A program made the translations under genes and the position numbers. This document shows, piece by piece, positions 8,910 through 18,307 of a stretch of 64,000 nucleotides of DNA. How positions within the stretch are numbered: position 1 is the first letter of the stretch; the number at the start of each line of letters is the position of its first letter. The DNA comes from Pseudodesulfovibrio cashew (GTDB taxonomy: Bacteria > Desulfobacterota > Desulfovibrionia > Desulfovibrionales > Desulfovibrionaceae): NCBI RefSeq assembly GCF_009762795.1, contig NZ_CP046400.1, forward strand, positions 3,555,501-3,619,500, given 5' to 3'. The notes beneath the pieces are model-generated. The model made no database searches. It was not told where the DNA came from and was given only the letters and a program-made list of their open reading frames with translations.

Positions 8910-9251
8910 ATGAAAGCATCCAGCTCCAGACGCGCCGTCCGCATGGGCGACCAGATCCTGCGCGAGGTGAGCACCCTCCTCGTGGAGGAGGCTCAGGACC
9001 CCCGCCTGCAATTGGTCACCCTCTCCGGCGTGCGCATGAACGCAAACCTGCGCATTGCGGAGATATTCTACACCGTCTCCGGAGACAGCGAACACCGCAA
9101 GGAAGTCCAGGCCGGACTTGAACGGGCTTCGGGTTTCCTGCGCTCCCGCATCAGCCGTATCCTGAAGCTTCAGTACGCACCGGAACTTCGCTTTGTTTTT
9201 GACGATTTTCTCGAGGACGTGGTCTATGGAAAGTCCCATCCGGCAGATTAG
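8910..9251 (+). CDS. rbfA: Ribosome-binding factor A
   Basis: RbfA binds the 30S subunit and is needed for 16S rRNA 5'-end maturation and cold adaptation. The 113-residue protein has the one-KH-domain pattern: R-R-A-V-R-M-G-D-Q-I at the start, the VTLSGVRMNANLRIAEIFY strand, and the ending RSRISRILKLQYAPELRF with FDDFLED. Its end overlaps the nrnA start by 26 bases. A small GC-rich hairpin (about 8873-8889) lies just upstream. Confidence 0.96.
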   Translation: MKASSSRRAVRMGDQILREVSTLLVEEAQDPRLQLVTLSGVRMNANLRIAEIFYTVSGDSEHRKEVQAGLERASGFLRSRISRILKLQYAPELRFVFDDFLEDVVYGKSHPAD

Positions 9252-10194
9252 CCAGCTCCTGCAGGCCGAAGACGACTTCCTGGTCGTCTCCCATTACAAC
9301 CCTGACGGCGACGCGATCGGGTCCACCTGCGCCATGGGGCATATTCTCAAGGCGTTGGACAAACAGTTCACTCTCTACAACACTACGGGCGTGCCCCAGC
9401 GGTACGACTTCGTGAACTGCCCGGCCCCGGTGGCCGAGGAACTGCCGGAGAAACTGCCCGCTTGGACCATCATCCTCGACTGCGGAGCGAAGGACCGCAT
9501 CGGCGATGACCTGCTCGAACGGATCGAAGAGACCCGGGTCATCAACATCGACCATCACCTGGGCAACGGCGATTACGGCGAGTTCAACTGGGTGGACGTC
9601 CGTCAGCCCGCCGTGGGCGCCATGGTCGCCGAACTGGCCGAGAATCTCGAGGTGCCGCTGGTCGGCGGCCTGGCCGAATGCCTCTATCTGGCCGTGGCCA
9701 CGGACACCGGCTTTTTCACCTACGGGTCCACCACGCCCGAATCCCTGGAACTGGCTGCGCGGATGCTCCGTCACGGCCTGGACATGCCGCGCATGAACCG
9801 GCTGATCACCAAGCAGTGGAGCGAGGAACGCCTGCGCCTCTGGACCGAAGTCATGAGCGGCGTGGAACTCTTCGCCGACAAACGCATCGCTCTGGGGACC
9901 ATCACCCGTGAAGTGTTCGAACGCACTGGGACCACCAGCGAGGACACCGAGAACATCATCAACCACATCCGCCGCCTGAAGTCCGTGCGGGTGGCCGCCA
10001 TCCTCCGCGAGGAAGGGCCGGACACCTACAAGTTCAGCCTGCGCTCCTACGGTGACGACAACGTCCAGGAGATCGCGGCCCGATTCGGCGGCGGCGGGCA
10101 CAAGAACGCGGCGGGCGGATCCATTCAAGCCCCCATCGACGAGGCTTCCGCCCTGCTGGTGGATACCATTGCCGATGCGCTGGAGCTCAAATAA
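9226..10194 (+). CDS. nrnA: Bifunctional oligoribonuclease / pAp phosphatase (DHH family)
   Basis: NrnA degrades very short RNAs and dephosphorylates 3'-phosphoadenosine 5'-phosphate, a by-product of PAPS-dependent sulfur chemistry. The 322-residue protein shows the DHH motifs SHYNPDGDAIGS, ILDCG and NIDHHLGN, and the DHHA1 glycine motif RFGGGGHKNAAG near the C-terminus. The ATG at 9226 lies inside the end of rbfA. The longer frame from 9193 adds residues from within rbfA and is unlikely. The stop abuts the truB ATG. Confidence 0.95.
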   Translation: MESPIRQISQLLQAEDDFLVVSHYNPDGDAIGSTCAMGHILKALDKQFTLYNTTGVPQRYDFVNCPAPVAEELPEKLPAWTIILDCGAKDRIGDDLLERIEETRVINIDHHLGNGDYGEFNWVDVRQPAVGAMVAELAENLEVPLVGGLAECLYLAVATDTGFFTYGSTTPESLELAARMLRHGLDMPRMNRLITKQWSEERLRLWTEVMSGVELFADKRIALGTITREVFERTGTTSEDTENIINHIRRLKSVRVAAILREEGPDTYKFSLRSYGDDNVQEIAARFGGGGHKNAAGGSIQAPIDEASALLVDTIADALELK

Positions 10195-11136
10195 ATGGGC
10201 CGACGCAGAAAAAAACGCAGCGCGGAACAGCTGGACGGCCTGCTTGTACTCAACAAGCCGTCAGGCCCGACCTCGGCGGACTGCCTCAACGACATCAAAC
10301 ACCAGCTCAAGCAGTTCAAGATAGGCCACGCCGGGACCTTGGACCCGATGGCTTCAGGTGTCCTTCTGGTCATGCTCGGCAACGCGACCAAGCTTGCTCC
10401 GTACCTCAGTGGCGCGACCAAAACCTACGCTGGCACGCTGAAGTTGGGGATGACGACAGACACACTTGATATTCAAGGAGAAGTCGTCTCCGAGGCCGAG
10501 GTAACGGCCACTGCCGAGGATGTCGAACGTGAAATTTTATTTTGGAAAGAGTTGACAGAGCAGGAAGTTCCTGCCTATTCGGCTGCCAAACACGAGGGTA
10601 AGCCGCTCTACGCCCTGGCCCGTGCGGGCGAGGAAGTACCGGTTAAGATCAAGCCCATTGTTATTTCTCATGTGGAAGTGCTGGACGTGAACATGCCCGA
10701 GGCATCGTTCAGGGTCAGTTGCTCCGCCGGTACCTACATACGTTCCCTGGTCCACAGCTTGGGGATACGAATGGGGTGCGGCGCGGTGCTGACCAGCCTG
10801 AACCGGGAGCAAAGCGAGCCCTTCGGACTCGACGGCGCTCACGATCTCGCGGACGTCCTGGAGCATCCGGCAACACTGCCGGACAAGGTGATCCCCATCA
10901 GGGACACCCTCCCCCACTGGCCCAGGTTCCAACTGACCGAACCACTCAGCGGACTCGTGAAGAACGGGGCCTGGCTGCCGGTCAACGATGAACCGGGAGA
11001 GCCCCTTGCGGGTCGCCTCGGCGATCAGGCCATGCTGCTTGATCAGGATGGCGAACCGATGGCGCTGGTGGAGGCGAAGCTTCAGGACGGAAAGCCCAAA
11101 TGGGCCATTCTGCGCGGTCTCTGGGGACAGGGCTGA
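10195..11136 (+). CDS. truB: tRNA pseudouridine(55) synthase TruB
   Basis: TruB converts U55 of the tRNA T loop to pseudouridine. The 313-residue protein starts with a basic RRRKKRS segment, then LDGLLVLNKPSGPTS and the catalytic motif KIGHAGTLDPMASGVL, where the Asp is the nucleophile. It also has the Y-A-G-T-L-K-L-G-M-T-T-D-T-L-D motif and SCSAGTYIRSLVHSLG. It begins directly after the nrnA stop codon. Confidence 0.97.
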   Translation: MGRRRKKRSAEQLDGLLVLNKPSGPTSADCLNDIKHQLKQFKIGHAGTLDPMASGVLLVMLGNATKLAPYLSGATKTYAGTLKLGMTTDTLDIQGEVVSEAEVTATAEDVEREILFWKELTEQEVPAYSAAKHEGKPLYALARAGEEVPVKIKPIVISHVEVLDVNMPEASFRVSCSAGTYIRSLVHSLGIRMGCGAVLTSLNREQSEPFGLDGAHDLADVLEHPATLPDKVIPIRDTLPHWPRFQLTEPLSGLVKNGAWLPVNDEPGEPLAGRLGDQAMLLDQDGEPMALVEAKLQDGKPKWAILRGLWGQG

Positions 11137-11196
11137 ACGCCGACGGAACACGTCCCGCAAAAACGATAACAACACTCTAGCCAGGAGGATATTGCT

Positions 11197-11466
11197 GTGG
11201 CCATGACTGCTGAAGACAAGCAAAAGATTATTGACGAGTACAAGACCTGCGAAGGCGACACCGGCTCCCCCGAGGTCCAGATCGCCCTGCTCACCGCACG
11301 CATCCAGTACCTGTCCGACCACTTCAAGACCCACAAGAAGGACCACCACTCCCGCACCGGTCTGCTGAAGCTCGTCGGCCAGCGCCGCAAGATGCTCAAG
11401 TACCTCGCCAACAAGGACATCCAGCGCTACCGCGACCTGATCGCCAGGCTCGGTCTGCGCAAGTAG
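11197..11466 (+). CDS. rpsO: 30S ribosomal protein S15
   Basis: S15 binds the central domain of 16S rRNA and seeds 30S platform assembly. The 89-residue product has the full family pattern: [48 protein letters not shown] and the ending [11 protein letters not shown]. The GTG at 11197 is chosen because AGGAGG stands eight bases before it; an ATG two codons later has worse spacing. It lies between truB and pnp, the conserved rpsO-pnp order. Confidence 0.97.
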   Translation: MAMTAEDKQKIIDEYKTCEGDTGSPEVQIALLTARIQYLSDHFKTHKKDHHSRTGLLKLVGQRRKMLKYLANKDIQRYRDLIARLGLRK

Positions 11467-11487
11467 TTCTTTCACAATTGAATTCAA

Positions 11488-11509
11488 GGGGGAGACTTCG
11501 GTCTCCCCC
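11488..11509 (+). terminator. UUCG-capped hairpin after rpsO
   Basis: GGGGGAGAC and GTCTCCCCC form a perfect 9-bp stem closed by a TTCG tetraloop. Only a weak T-rich stretch follows, so it may act as a stabilising 3' end or a leaky terminator between rpsO and pnp. Confidence 0.7.
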
Positions 11510-11672
11510 ACCCGTTTCGTCACTTTCTGCGGCAGTGCCGTCTTCAGGCAAGCCGTTTCCTCCTCTCGACGTTTAGTTGGCTGCGGAAGGCGCTTTTGGG
11601 ACCGTTTGGTTCCAATTGCCCAAAAGCTCCTCCCCAAGCCGGCTAACCCTACACCGAGGGAACTTACGCAGG

Positions 11673-11712
11673 AAGTGATTCACCTATTACCTTACAAGGT
11701 AGGAAATCACTT
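11673..11712 (+). promoter_or_regulatory. pnp leader hairpin enclosing the ribosome-binding site
   Basis: AAGTGATT (11673-11680) pairs with AATCACTT (11705-11712). An inner ACCTT/AAGGT stem (11689-11700) is stacked within it. The Shine-Dalgarno sequence AAGGTAGGA lies inside the structure and the outer stem ends directly at the ATG of pnp, so folding would hide the ribosome site. In E. coli, pnp is autoregulated through a processed leader stem. A comparable role here is inference. Confidence 0.62.
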
Positions 11713-13941
11713 ATGACAATGATTCCTTTCGACGCGACCAGCGTCACCGCCACCATCGGCGACATGGACATCACCATCGAATCCGGGAAATACGCCCGCC
11801 AGGCCAGCGGCGCCGTGACCATCTCGTCCGGCAAGACCACTGTTCTGGTGACCGCCGTGACCCAGCCGCTGGAAATCGACCGGGGCTTCTTCCCGCTCAC
11901 CTGCAACTACCAGGAAATGGCCTACGCCGCCGGCCGCGTGCCCGGTAACTACTTCCGCCGCGAAGGCCGTCCGTCCGAGCGTGAGACCCTGGTCTCCCGC
12001 CTTATCGACCGCCCCATTCGGCCCCTGTTCGCCGACGGTTTCGCCGACGAGGTTCAGATCATCGCCACGGTTCTGTCCGCTGACAAGCACGTCAACCCGG
12101 ACGTCCTGGCCCTGACCGGCGCCTCCGCGGCCTGCCACATCTCCAAGATGCCCTTCCTCGGCCCCATCGTGGGTGCCCGCGTGGGTTACGTGGACAATGA
12201 GTTCGTCCTCTACCCCTCCTACAAGGGCATCGAGGAACGCTCCTCCCTCAACCTGGTCTTCGCCGCTACCCGCGACGCCATGGTCATGGTTGAAGGCGGC
12301 GGCAACTTCGTCAGCGAAGACCTGGTAGCCGACGCCCTGGCCTGGGGCCACGAGCAGGTCAAGCCGCTCTTCGACGCGCAGGACGAACTGCGTGAAAAGG
12401 TCGGCGTGCCCAAGATCGAAGTGGAAGCCCCCGAGAAGGACCAGGAGCTGGTCGACTTCCTGGGCGACTTCATCTCCGAGGATCTGGAGAAGGCCCTGAC
12501 CACCCCCGAGAAGCTGGTCCGCTACGCCGCCAAGGATGCGGCCAAGGATAAGGCCAAGGAAGCCGTGGCCGAGAAGTTCCCCGAGGACGAAGCCAAGCTC
12601 AAGGGCGTCTCCGGCGTCATTGGCGACATGACCAAGAAGATCGTGCGTTCCCGCATCGTCAATGAGGGTCTTCGCATCGATGGCCGTGACACCACCACGG
12701 TCCGCCCGCTCTCCATCGAGACCGGCGTGCTGGCCCAGACCCACGGTTCCGTGCTCTTCCGCCGCGGCGAAACCAGCGCTCTGGCAGTGGCCACCCTGGG
12801 TTCCACCCGCGACGAGCAGCGCTACGACTCCCTGCTGGGCGACGCCACCAAGCGTTTCATGCTCCACTACAACTTCCCCCCGTACTGCGTGGGTGAAGCC
12901 CGCATGCTGCGCGGCACCTCCCGCCGCGAAGTGGGTCACGGAGCCCTGGCCGAACGCGCCATCACCCCGGTGCTGCCCGACCAGGACGAATTCCCGTTCA
13001 CCATCCGCGTGGTCTCCGAGATCATGGAGTCCAACGGTTCCTCTTCCATGGCTTCGGTCTGCGGCGCCACCCTGTCCCTGATGGACGCGGGCGTGCCCAT
13101 CGCCGAGCCTGTGGCCGGTATCGCCATGGGTCTGTGCAAGGAAGGCGACGAGTACTTCGTGCTGACCGACATCCTCGGTGACGAGGACGCCCTGGGCGAT
13201 ATGGACTTCAAAGTGGCCGGCACCCGTGACGGCATCACCGCCATCCAGATGGACATCAAGATCTCCGGCATTCCGCAGGACGTCCTGAAGAAGGCCCTGT
13301 ACCAGGCCAAGGAAGCCCGTACCCACATCCTCGACCACATGGGAGAGGTGCTGGCCGCGCCCCGCGCCGAGCTTTCCGAGCTGGCCCCGCAGATGGCCGT
13401 TGTCCACATCGATCCCGAGAAGATTCGCTCCGTCATCGGACCCGGCGGCAAGAACATCAAGGCCATCACCGCCGAGACCGAGGCAGACATCGACATCGAG
13501 GATTCCGGCAAGATCTCCATCTTCGCCCCGACCATGGCATCCATGGAAAAGGCCAAGGAGATGGTCCTCTACTACGACCAGAAGCCCGAACCCGGAAAGA
13601 ACTACAAGGGCATCGTGCGCAAGATCCTCGAGGTCGGCGCACTGGTCGAAATCCTGCCCGGCCAGGAAGGCATGCTGCACATCTCCCAGCTCGACTTCGA
13701 TCGGGTGGAACGCGTCGAAGACGTCGTTCAGCTCGGCCAGGAAGTCATGGTCAAGTGCATCGCCCTGGAGCCCGGCGGACGCATCCGTCTCTCCCGCAAG
13801 GCGTGGCTGATGGAAGAAGCCGGCCAGGAAGTGAACCTGGACGACTTCAAGCGCCCGGCCCCGCGCGGCGGTGACCGTGGTGACCGTGGCGGACGCCGTA
13901 ATGACCGTGGTCGTAACGATCGTGGCGGACGCCGGAGATAA
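11713..13941 (+). CDS. pnp: Polyribonucleotide nucleotidyltransferase (PNPase)
   Basis: PNPase degrades RNA 3' to 5' by phosphorolysis and is part of the degradosome. The 742-residue protein has two RNase PH domains separated by an all-helical domain. The first contains GRVPGNYFRREGRPSE and LIDRPIRPLF, the second FPPYCVGEARMLRGTSRREVGHG and LGDEDALGDMDFKVAGT. A KH domain (IRSVIGPGGKNIKAI) and an S1 domain (YKGIVRKILEVGALVEILPG) follow. The Arg/Gly/Asp-rich tail of about 25 residues may aid RNA binding. Confidence 0.98.
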   Translation: MTMIPFDATSVTATIGDMDITIESGKYARQASGAVTISSGKTTVLVTAVTQPLEIDRGFFPLTCNYQEMAYAAGRVPGNYFRREGRPSERETLVSRLIDRPIRPLFADGFADEVQIIATVLSADKHVNPDVLALTGASAACHISKMPFLGPIVGARVGYVDNEFVLYPSYKGIEERSSLNLVFAATRDAMVMVEGGGNFVSEDLVADALAWGHEQVKPLFDAQDELREKVGVPKIEVEAPEKDQELVDFLGDFISEDLEKALTTPEKLVRYAAKDAAKDKAKEAVAEKFPEDEAKLKGVSGVIGDMTKKIVRSRIVNEGLRIDGRDTTTVRPLSIETGVLAQTHGSVLFRRGETSALAVATLGSTRDEQRYDSLLGDATKRFMLHYNFPPYCVGEARMLRGTSRREVGHGALAERAITPVLPDQDEFPFTIRVVSEIMESNGSSSMASVCGATLSLMDAGVPIAEPVAGIAMGLCKEGDEYFVLTDILGDEDALGDMDFKVAGTRDGITAIQMDIKISGIPQDVLKKALYQAKEARTHILDHMGEVLAAPRAELSELAPQMAVVHIDPEKIRSVIGPGGKNIKAITAETEADIDIEDSGKISIFAPTMASMEKAKEMVLYYDQKPEPGKNYKGIVRKILEVGALVEILPGQEGMLHISQLDFDRVERVEDVVQLGQEVMVKCIALEPGGRIRLSRKAWLMEEAGQEVNLDDFKRPAPRGGDRGDRGGRRNDRGRNDRGGRRR

Positions 13942-13964
13942 CCTCCGATACCCCGAATAATTGG

Positions 13965-14006
13965 ACCGCCCGGTCCGGCTCATGCCGGACCGGGCGGTCT
14001 TTCTTT
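13965..14006 (+). terminator. Strong terminator after pnp
   Basis: A 15-bp perfect stem ACCGCCCGGTCCGGC/GCCGGACCGGGCGGT with a TCAT loop is followed by CTTTCTTTT. It ends the rimP-pnp operon and separates it from the convergent histidine kinase gene. The T-rich tail is on the plus strand only. Confidence 0.92.
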
Positions 14007-14025
14007 TGTTGATGTCTTTGCCGCT

Positions 14026-16824
14026 CTATTCGTTGCGGAGCAGCTTTTGATAGATCCTGCTGACCTTCTCGAAATCAACCGGCTTGGAAAGATAGGCGTC
14101 CATACCCGCCTCGAGGAAACGCTCTCTGTCGCCGACCATGGCGTGAGCCGTGACAGCGACGATGAGGGGATTTTCCTCACCCGGCTTTTCCACTTCCCGG
14201 ATCCGCCTGGCGGTTTCGGTCCCGTCCATGCCGGGTAGCTGAATATCCATGAACACCAGATCAAAGGCCTCTTTTTCCACGGCCCGCACGGCGTCCCCGC
14301 CGTTATCCAGCGCAGTAACCGTGGCGCCCATGTTCTCCAACAGACGGGTCAGGGCAAGTCGACTGACGTAGTCGTCGTCGACAACCAGAATCCTGGCTTC
14401 AGCCTGAACTTTTTCCTTGGCCGGGGCTTGAGGAGAATGAACTTCTTCCGGCTCGCCCTGAGCAAGCGGAAGCAACAGATGAATGGTGGTGCCCACGCCC
14501 AGCTCGCTCTCCACCGACAAGGAGCCGTCCATGAGCTTGACCAGCCGCTTGACGATGCTCAGACCGAGTCCGGCCCCCTGGAACTCACGGGTAATGGAAT
14601 AATCGCTCTGGGTGAACGGTTCGAAAACCGTTTCCAGCTTGTCCTCCGGAATGCCGATGCCCGTATCACTCACGACGAACAGCACCCTGCCTCCCGATAC
14701 CGGTTCCGCGCTGATGGAAACCATCCCTTCTTCGGTGAACTTGAGGGCGTTGCCCACTAAATTGAAGAGGATCTGGCGTAGACGTAGTTCATCGCCCACA
14801 AGATATTCCGGGAGTTCTTCGTCAAAGTCCGCCTTGAGGATTATGCCCTGCTTTCCCGCCTGGATATGGAATATATCCTCCAGGGACTTGAAAAGCTGAG
14901 CAAGAGAGAAAACGCCTTCCCTGATCACCAACTTGCCGGACTCGATCCTGGAAAGGTCCAAAATGTCGCTGAGCAACCCGGTCAGTCGATGGCAGGATTG
15001 GATGGCGATGTCAGTGTACTCGCGCTGAACGTCGTCCTGCCCGGTTTCGGCCAACAATTGCAGCATGCCCATAATTCCGTTCAGCGGGGTCCGGATTTCA
15101 TGGCTCATGTTGGCCAGAAACTCGGACTTCACCTGACTGGCGATCTCCGCCTGATTCTTGGCCGTGCGCAAGGCGGATTCCATCCGCATACGGTGAATGG
15201 CCATGGCAAAAAGGTTGGCCAGAGGCTGCAGGGCCTTGATGTCGCGCTCGGAGTAGTCGCGGCGACTGTTTGCCAGAGCGATCTGACCGTACAATTTTCC
15301 CTGGTACACCGCCGGGATTGAGAGGAATCGCTCAAGGGGCATATGTCCCCCGGGCACCCCCTTGGATGAAGAGTGATCGGACGGAGTGTTGGTAAAAAAC
15401 GGCTTCAGCGTATTAAGGCAATATCCGTGCAGCCCTTCATAGCCATTTTTACCCCGGGAGAAGACAATCTGTTGATTGTCCACGGTCTTTACCTCCCCGC
15501 CCATTTCATAGGACAGGGTATGGCAGACGTTGTCACCCGAAGCAGGATCGATGGAAGAAACATAGCCGAACCGGCTCTCGCTGATCCGCAGGATATGCTT
15601 GTGCACGCGACTGGAAATACTTTCGATGGTCGCTTCCGGCTGAGTGAGAGCGCTCGCTATGTCCGCCGAGGCCTCATTGATCTCGGACTGGAAGAGCAAC
15701 TCGTCCTCCGCCTTCTTGCGATCGATGAAATCCTCCAGGGTGGCAATGACCTCGGTGGGGGATTGACCGGGGTTGACCGGGTTGAAAACCACACGCAGAT
15801 AAGTGGTCACGCCCCCGTTGACCGAGGTGTAGTAATCCTCGTACACGGACCTCTCCCCACCAAGCGCCTTGTTGATGGCATCGACCATTTCGCCATAGGA
15901 CTGTTTGGCCGTGTTGAATCCGATTAGCTTATCGACAGGGCAGCCCATCATCTCGGCAAAACGGGCATTGCAGTCTAGGATCTCTCCATCGCTTGCGAAA
16001 TGGATCATGCCCAAAGGCGAGTTGTCCAGAATGATGCGGTGGCGCTGCTCGCTCTTTCGCAACTGTGATTCGATCTGCTTCTGCCTGGCCAGAATCCGGT
16101 TCCGGCGCCTGTCGTTCCAGATGGAAAGAGCGAGCATGAGGCAGAGGACGGATTCTCCCACCAAAAACATGGTACTGTATCTGCGGAACGCTCCCTCGCC
16201 TGCGAGTTCGACGGCCTGATCATATTTCGTCAGCGGCACGGTCACGCTAATGCCACCTCGGATATCTCCTACCTTGTATCCCTGTTTGCCATGGCAGTAG
16301 AGACACCCTTCCTCGGTGATCATCGGACGCATGTAGAGAAGGACCGGCTTTCCGTCCAATACCGTTTCTTCGTGAAATTCCTCATCTCCGGTACGGAAGG
16401 TCTTCAGAGCCCGGGCTTCCCACTCCTTGGGAGCGTTTTCCGGGCGAAGCGGTTCAAGACTCGTGATGTGCGCCCTGATGCCGTTGTCGCGTTTGGTCAT
16501 CCCATGAATCATACGCAGCATATAGGCCGGATTGACGAGCGTCAGTTTCAAGCCCGAGGTGGTGACGACATCCCTCTCAGGAACCTCCAGGTAGGGATTG
16601 GGCTGTAACACCTCAGAAATTCGGGCATAGAGCCCTCCGATTCTAGTGGCCCAACGGCGTGTCTCCAGATCGTTATCATGGGTAATCCGCGCTTCGACGA
16701 AGGCCTGCCGACGAAAATCCATGCGATGGTCCCGTTGCGAACTTTCATACAAATGAAACGCGAGCAGGCCCCACAACGTACTGACGACCAACCAGATTGC
16801 AATATGCTTCCAATAGGTACCCAC
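14026..16824 (-). CDS. Hybrid sensor histidine kinase with DUF3365/Tll0287-like CxxCH sensor domain
   Basis: Membrane-bound sensor kinase of about 932 residues. In order: a transmembrane helix (about 8-24), a periplasmic DUF3365-like domain with the c-type heme motif C-L-Y-C-H (residues 174-178), a second transmembrane helix, a PAS domain, a GAF-like domain, HisKA ([20 protein letters not shown]), HATPase ([11 protein letters not shown] and [13 protein letters not shown]) and a receiver domain ([21 protein letters not shown]). No HPt domain is present, so phosphate transfer probably needs a separate partner. The open frame extends to 16974, but the GTG at 16824 follows GGGGAG and places the first helix at the N-terminus, so it is preferred. 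It points away from the UXX-star gene. Confidence 0.88.
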   Translation of the reverse strand: MGTYWKHIAIWLVVSTLWGLLAFHLYESSQRDHRMDFRRQAFVEARITHDNDLETRRWATRIGGLYARISEVLQPNPYLEVPERDVVTTSGLKLTLVNPAYMLRMIHGMTKRDNGIRAHITSLEPLRPENAPKEWEARALKTFRTGDEEFHEETVLDGKPVLLYMRPMITEEGCLYCHGKQGYKVGDIRGGISVTVPLTKYDQAVELAGEGAFRRYSTMFLVGESVLCLMLALSIWNDRRRNRILARQKQIESQLRKSEQRHRIILDNSPLGMIHFASDGEILDCNARFAEMMGCPVDKLIGFNTAKQSYGEMVDAINKALGGERSVYEDYYTSVNGGVTTYLRVVFNPVNPGQSPTEVIATLEDFIDRKKAEDELLFQSEINEASADIASALTQPEATIESISSRVHKHILRISESRFGYVSSIDPASGDNVCHTLSYEMGGEVKTVDNQQIVFSRGKNGYEGLHGYCLNTLKPFFTNTPSDHSSSKGVPGGHMPLERFLSIPAVYQGKLYGQIALANSRRDYSERDIKALQPLANLFAMAIHRMRMESALRTAKNQAEIASQVKSEFLANMSHEIRTPLNGIMGMLQLLAETGQDDVQREYTDIAIQSCHRLTGLLSDILDLSRIESGKLVIREGVFSLAQLFKSLEDIFHIQAGKQGIILKADFDEELPEYLVGDELRLRQILFNLVGNALKFTEEGMVSISAEPVSGGRVLFVVSDTGIGIPEDKLETVFEPFTQSDYSITREFQGAGLGLSIVKRLVKLMDGSLSVESELGVGTTIHLLLPLAQGEPEEVHSPQAPAKEKVQAEARILVVDDDYVSRLALTRLLENMGATVTALDNGGDAVRAVEKEAFDLVFMDIQLPGMDGTETARRIREVEKPGEENPLIVAVTAHAMVGDRERFLEAGMDAYLSKPVDFEKVSRIYQKLLRNE

Positions 16825-17010
16825 GGCACTCCCCACAAAAGATTTTTCAAATATGACATAACGCGGAAAATATCTGCACGCGATGATTTTCGAAAAACTG
16901 GGAAACGTGACATGCGTCCGCCGCTCATCCAGACCTTTCACTCGTCCCCAGGCATTTCTGGACAGAAAGATCACCAGAATGATAACATGTTTCTAAACAG
17001 GAGAATACTC

Positions 17011-17214
17011 ATGAGCGAAACCACGATATACGGCAAGCCGAATTGCCCACACACCAGGCGGGCCCTCGACGCCCACCCCGGAGCCCGGTTCGTGGACGTG
17101 CTGCTCTCCAAAGAAAATCTGGACGCCATGCTCGAATATTCCGAAGGCAAAAGGCGCATCCCGGTTATCGTCAAGGATGGCGAAGTTTCGATCGGCTACC
17201 TGAAAGGCTCCTGA
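17011..17214 (+). CDS. UXX-star (seleno)protein family 1, cysteine form (glutaredoxin-like)
   Basis: A 67-residue thioredoxin-fold protein. The N-terminal strand TIYGKPN is followed by C-P-H-T (Cys12), where relatives have selenocysteine-Pro-x-Thr. The central part (VDVLLSKENLDAMLEYSEGKRRIPVIV) and the ending VSIGYLKGS match the family pattern in which a G-x-G-G tail closes the protein. Cys12 is encoded by TGC, so this copy needs no selenocysteine machinery. An ACAGGAGA site precedes the ATG. Function is unknown; a redox role is inferred from the fold. Confidence 0.78.
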   Translation: MSETTIYGKPNCPHTRRALDAHPGARFVDVLLSKENLDAMLEYSEGKRRIPVIVKDGEVSIGYLKGS

Positions 17215-17265
17215 AAGATCTGACCGTTCCGCAGGTTGCGGATCAACAAAGCCGGGACATGGTAT

Positions 17266-17305
17266 CAGAAAAAACGGCGCCGACGAGCTGAAACCCGTCG
17301 GCGCC
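17266..17305. terminator. Bidirectional terminator between the UXX-star and MEMO genes
   Basis: GGCGCCGACG (17276-17285) pairs with CGTCGGCGCC (17296-17305). On the minus strand the stem is followed by GTTTTTTCTG, a good U-tract for the MEMO gene. On the plus strand only ATATTCATTT follows, so termination there is weaker. Confidence 0.82.
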
Positions 17306-17346
17306 ATATTCATTTACGCTCTCCCGCTCTAGCGGGGAACAAGCCC

Positions 17347-18156
17347 CTAAGAAACGAGCACCCCGGCGTAGCCGACGACCTGGTCATAGTCGCCGTAGAT
17401 CTCGCCGGAGGTGGCATAGCTGACCACCTCGCCCGACGTGGCGCCCATCTCGAGGGCCGCGTACAATCCGGTAACCATGGGCAGGACCCCGCACATGGTA
17501 ATGTTGTTCCTGCGGACCACGTCAAAGAGGCCGCGCGGATCGAGAGCGACCGCTGCCTCAAGAGCCAACGCATCCCGGGCCTTGGCCTCGTCATGCTGGA
17601 TGTAATGGCTCATATCCGAACTGACCACGATGGACGCGGGACGCCCTAGTCCGGCCAAAACTTTCCCCAGAGCCTGCCCCACTCGCTTCAAATCCTCAAA
17701 GACATAGCCTGACACCGCTATGGGCACCACGACTGTTTCAGGATCGAGACGGCGCAGGAAAGGCAGAATCACCTCCAGGGAATGCTCTTCCAGGTGAGCC
17801 GCCGTGTCCGGGGTTAGCATGGGGTCGGCCTCAAGCAGGGTCTCGGCCAGGGCAGCATCCACGGAGACCGCACCGCCAGGAATGGCCCATCTACCCTTGG
17901 GCCAAAGCGCGAACCGGTCGCCCTTGCCAGTATGGTTGGGCCCGAGCATCACAATAGTCCGCGCCAGGTTTGCCGCGCCCAGCGTCCTTCCGCATACCGC
18001 GCCGGAAAAGACATACCCGGCATGGGGGACCATAGCCAGAAGCGTCTGCTCATCGCGCCTTGCTTCGGCAAGCCCGAGAAATCCGTCCACCATCCCGTTC
18101 AGGCGCTCCGGGTCGGCCTCGTAAAACCGTCCGGCAACTACCGGTTGTCTCTGCAT
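17347..18156 (-). CDS. amrB: AmmeMemoRadiSam system protein B (MEMO1 family)
   Basis: The 269-residue protein starts at the ATG at 18156 behind AGAGGTGAAG; the frame continues upstream without a plausible start. Family motifs are clear: PVVAGRFYEADPERL at the N-terminus, MVPHAGYVFSGAV, MLGPNH, EHSLEVILPFL, IVVSSDMSHY and the C-terminal GSYATSGEI-type segment, here VVSYATSGEIYGDYDQVVGY. MEMO proteins resemble class III extradiol dioxygenases, and the conserved His residues are present. In bacteria they usually accompany an AMMECR1 protein and a radical SAM enzyme, neither of which is adjacent. The biochemical role is unresolved. Confidence 0.92.
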   Translation of the reverse strand: MQRQPVVAGRFYEADPERLNGMVDGFLGLAEARRDEQTLLAMVPHAGYVFSGAVCGRTLGAANLARTIVMLGPNHTGKGDRFALWPKGRWAIPGGAVSVDAALAETLLEADPMLTPDTAAHLEEHSLEVILPFLRRLDPETVVVPIAVSGYVFEDLKRVGQALGKVLAGLGRPASIVVSSDMSHYIQHDEAKARDALALEAAVALDPRGLFDVVRRNNITMCGVLPMVTGLYAALEMGATSGEVVSYATSGEIYGDYDQVVGYAGVLVS

Positions 18157-18307
18157 AATCTTCACCTCTATGCGTGTGACAGAAAATTGATGTCCCGAAC
18201 ATACCACAACTTGCCGCTCTCCCCAACCCGCAGCGTACACATTCCGTGACGGCAAGCAGGTCTCCACAATAAGACATGGAAAACGCACAAGGCGAAAGAA
18301 GTGAAAG

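Noticed and set aside
11707-13983. 758-codon open frame on the minus strand opposite pnp
   Set aside because: It mirrors the codon structure of pnp, has a Gly/His/Asp/Val-rich composition and no known domain. PNPase on the plus strand is unambiguous.
17212-17214. Read-through of TGA as selenocysteine in the UXX-star gene
   Set aside because: The redox residue is already Cys (TGC) at residue 12, the TGA falls at the normal family length, and the frame after it soon meets further stops.
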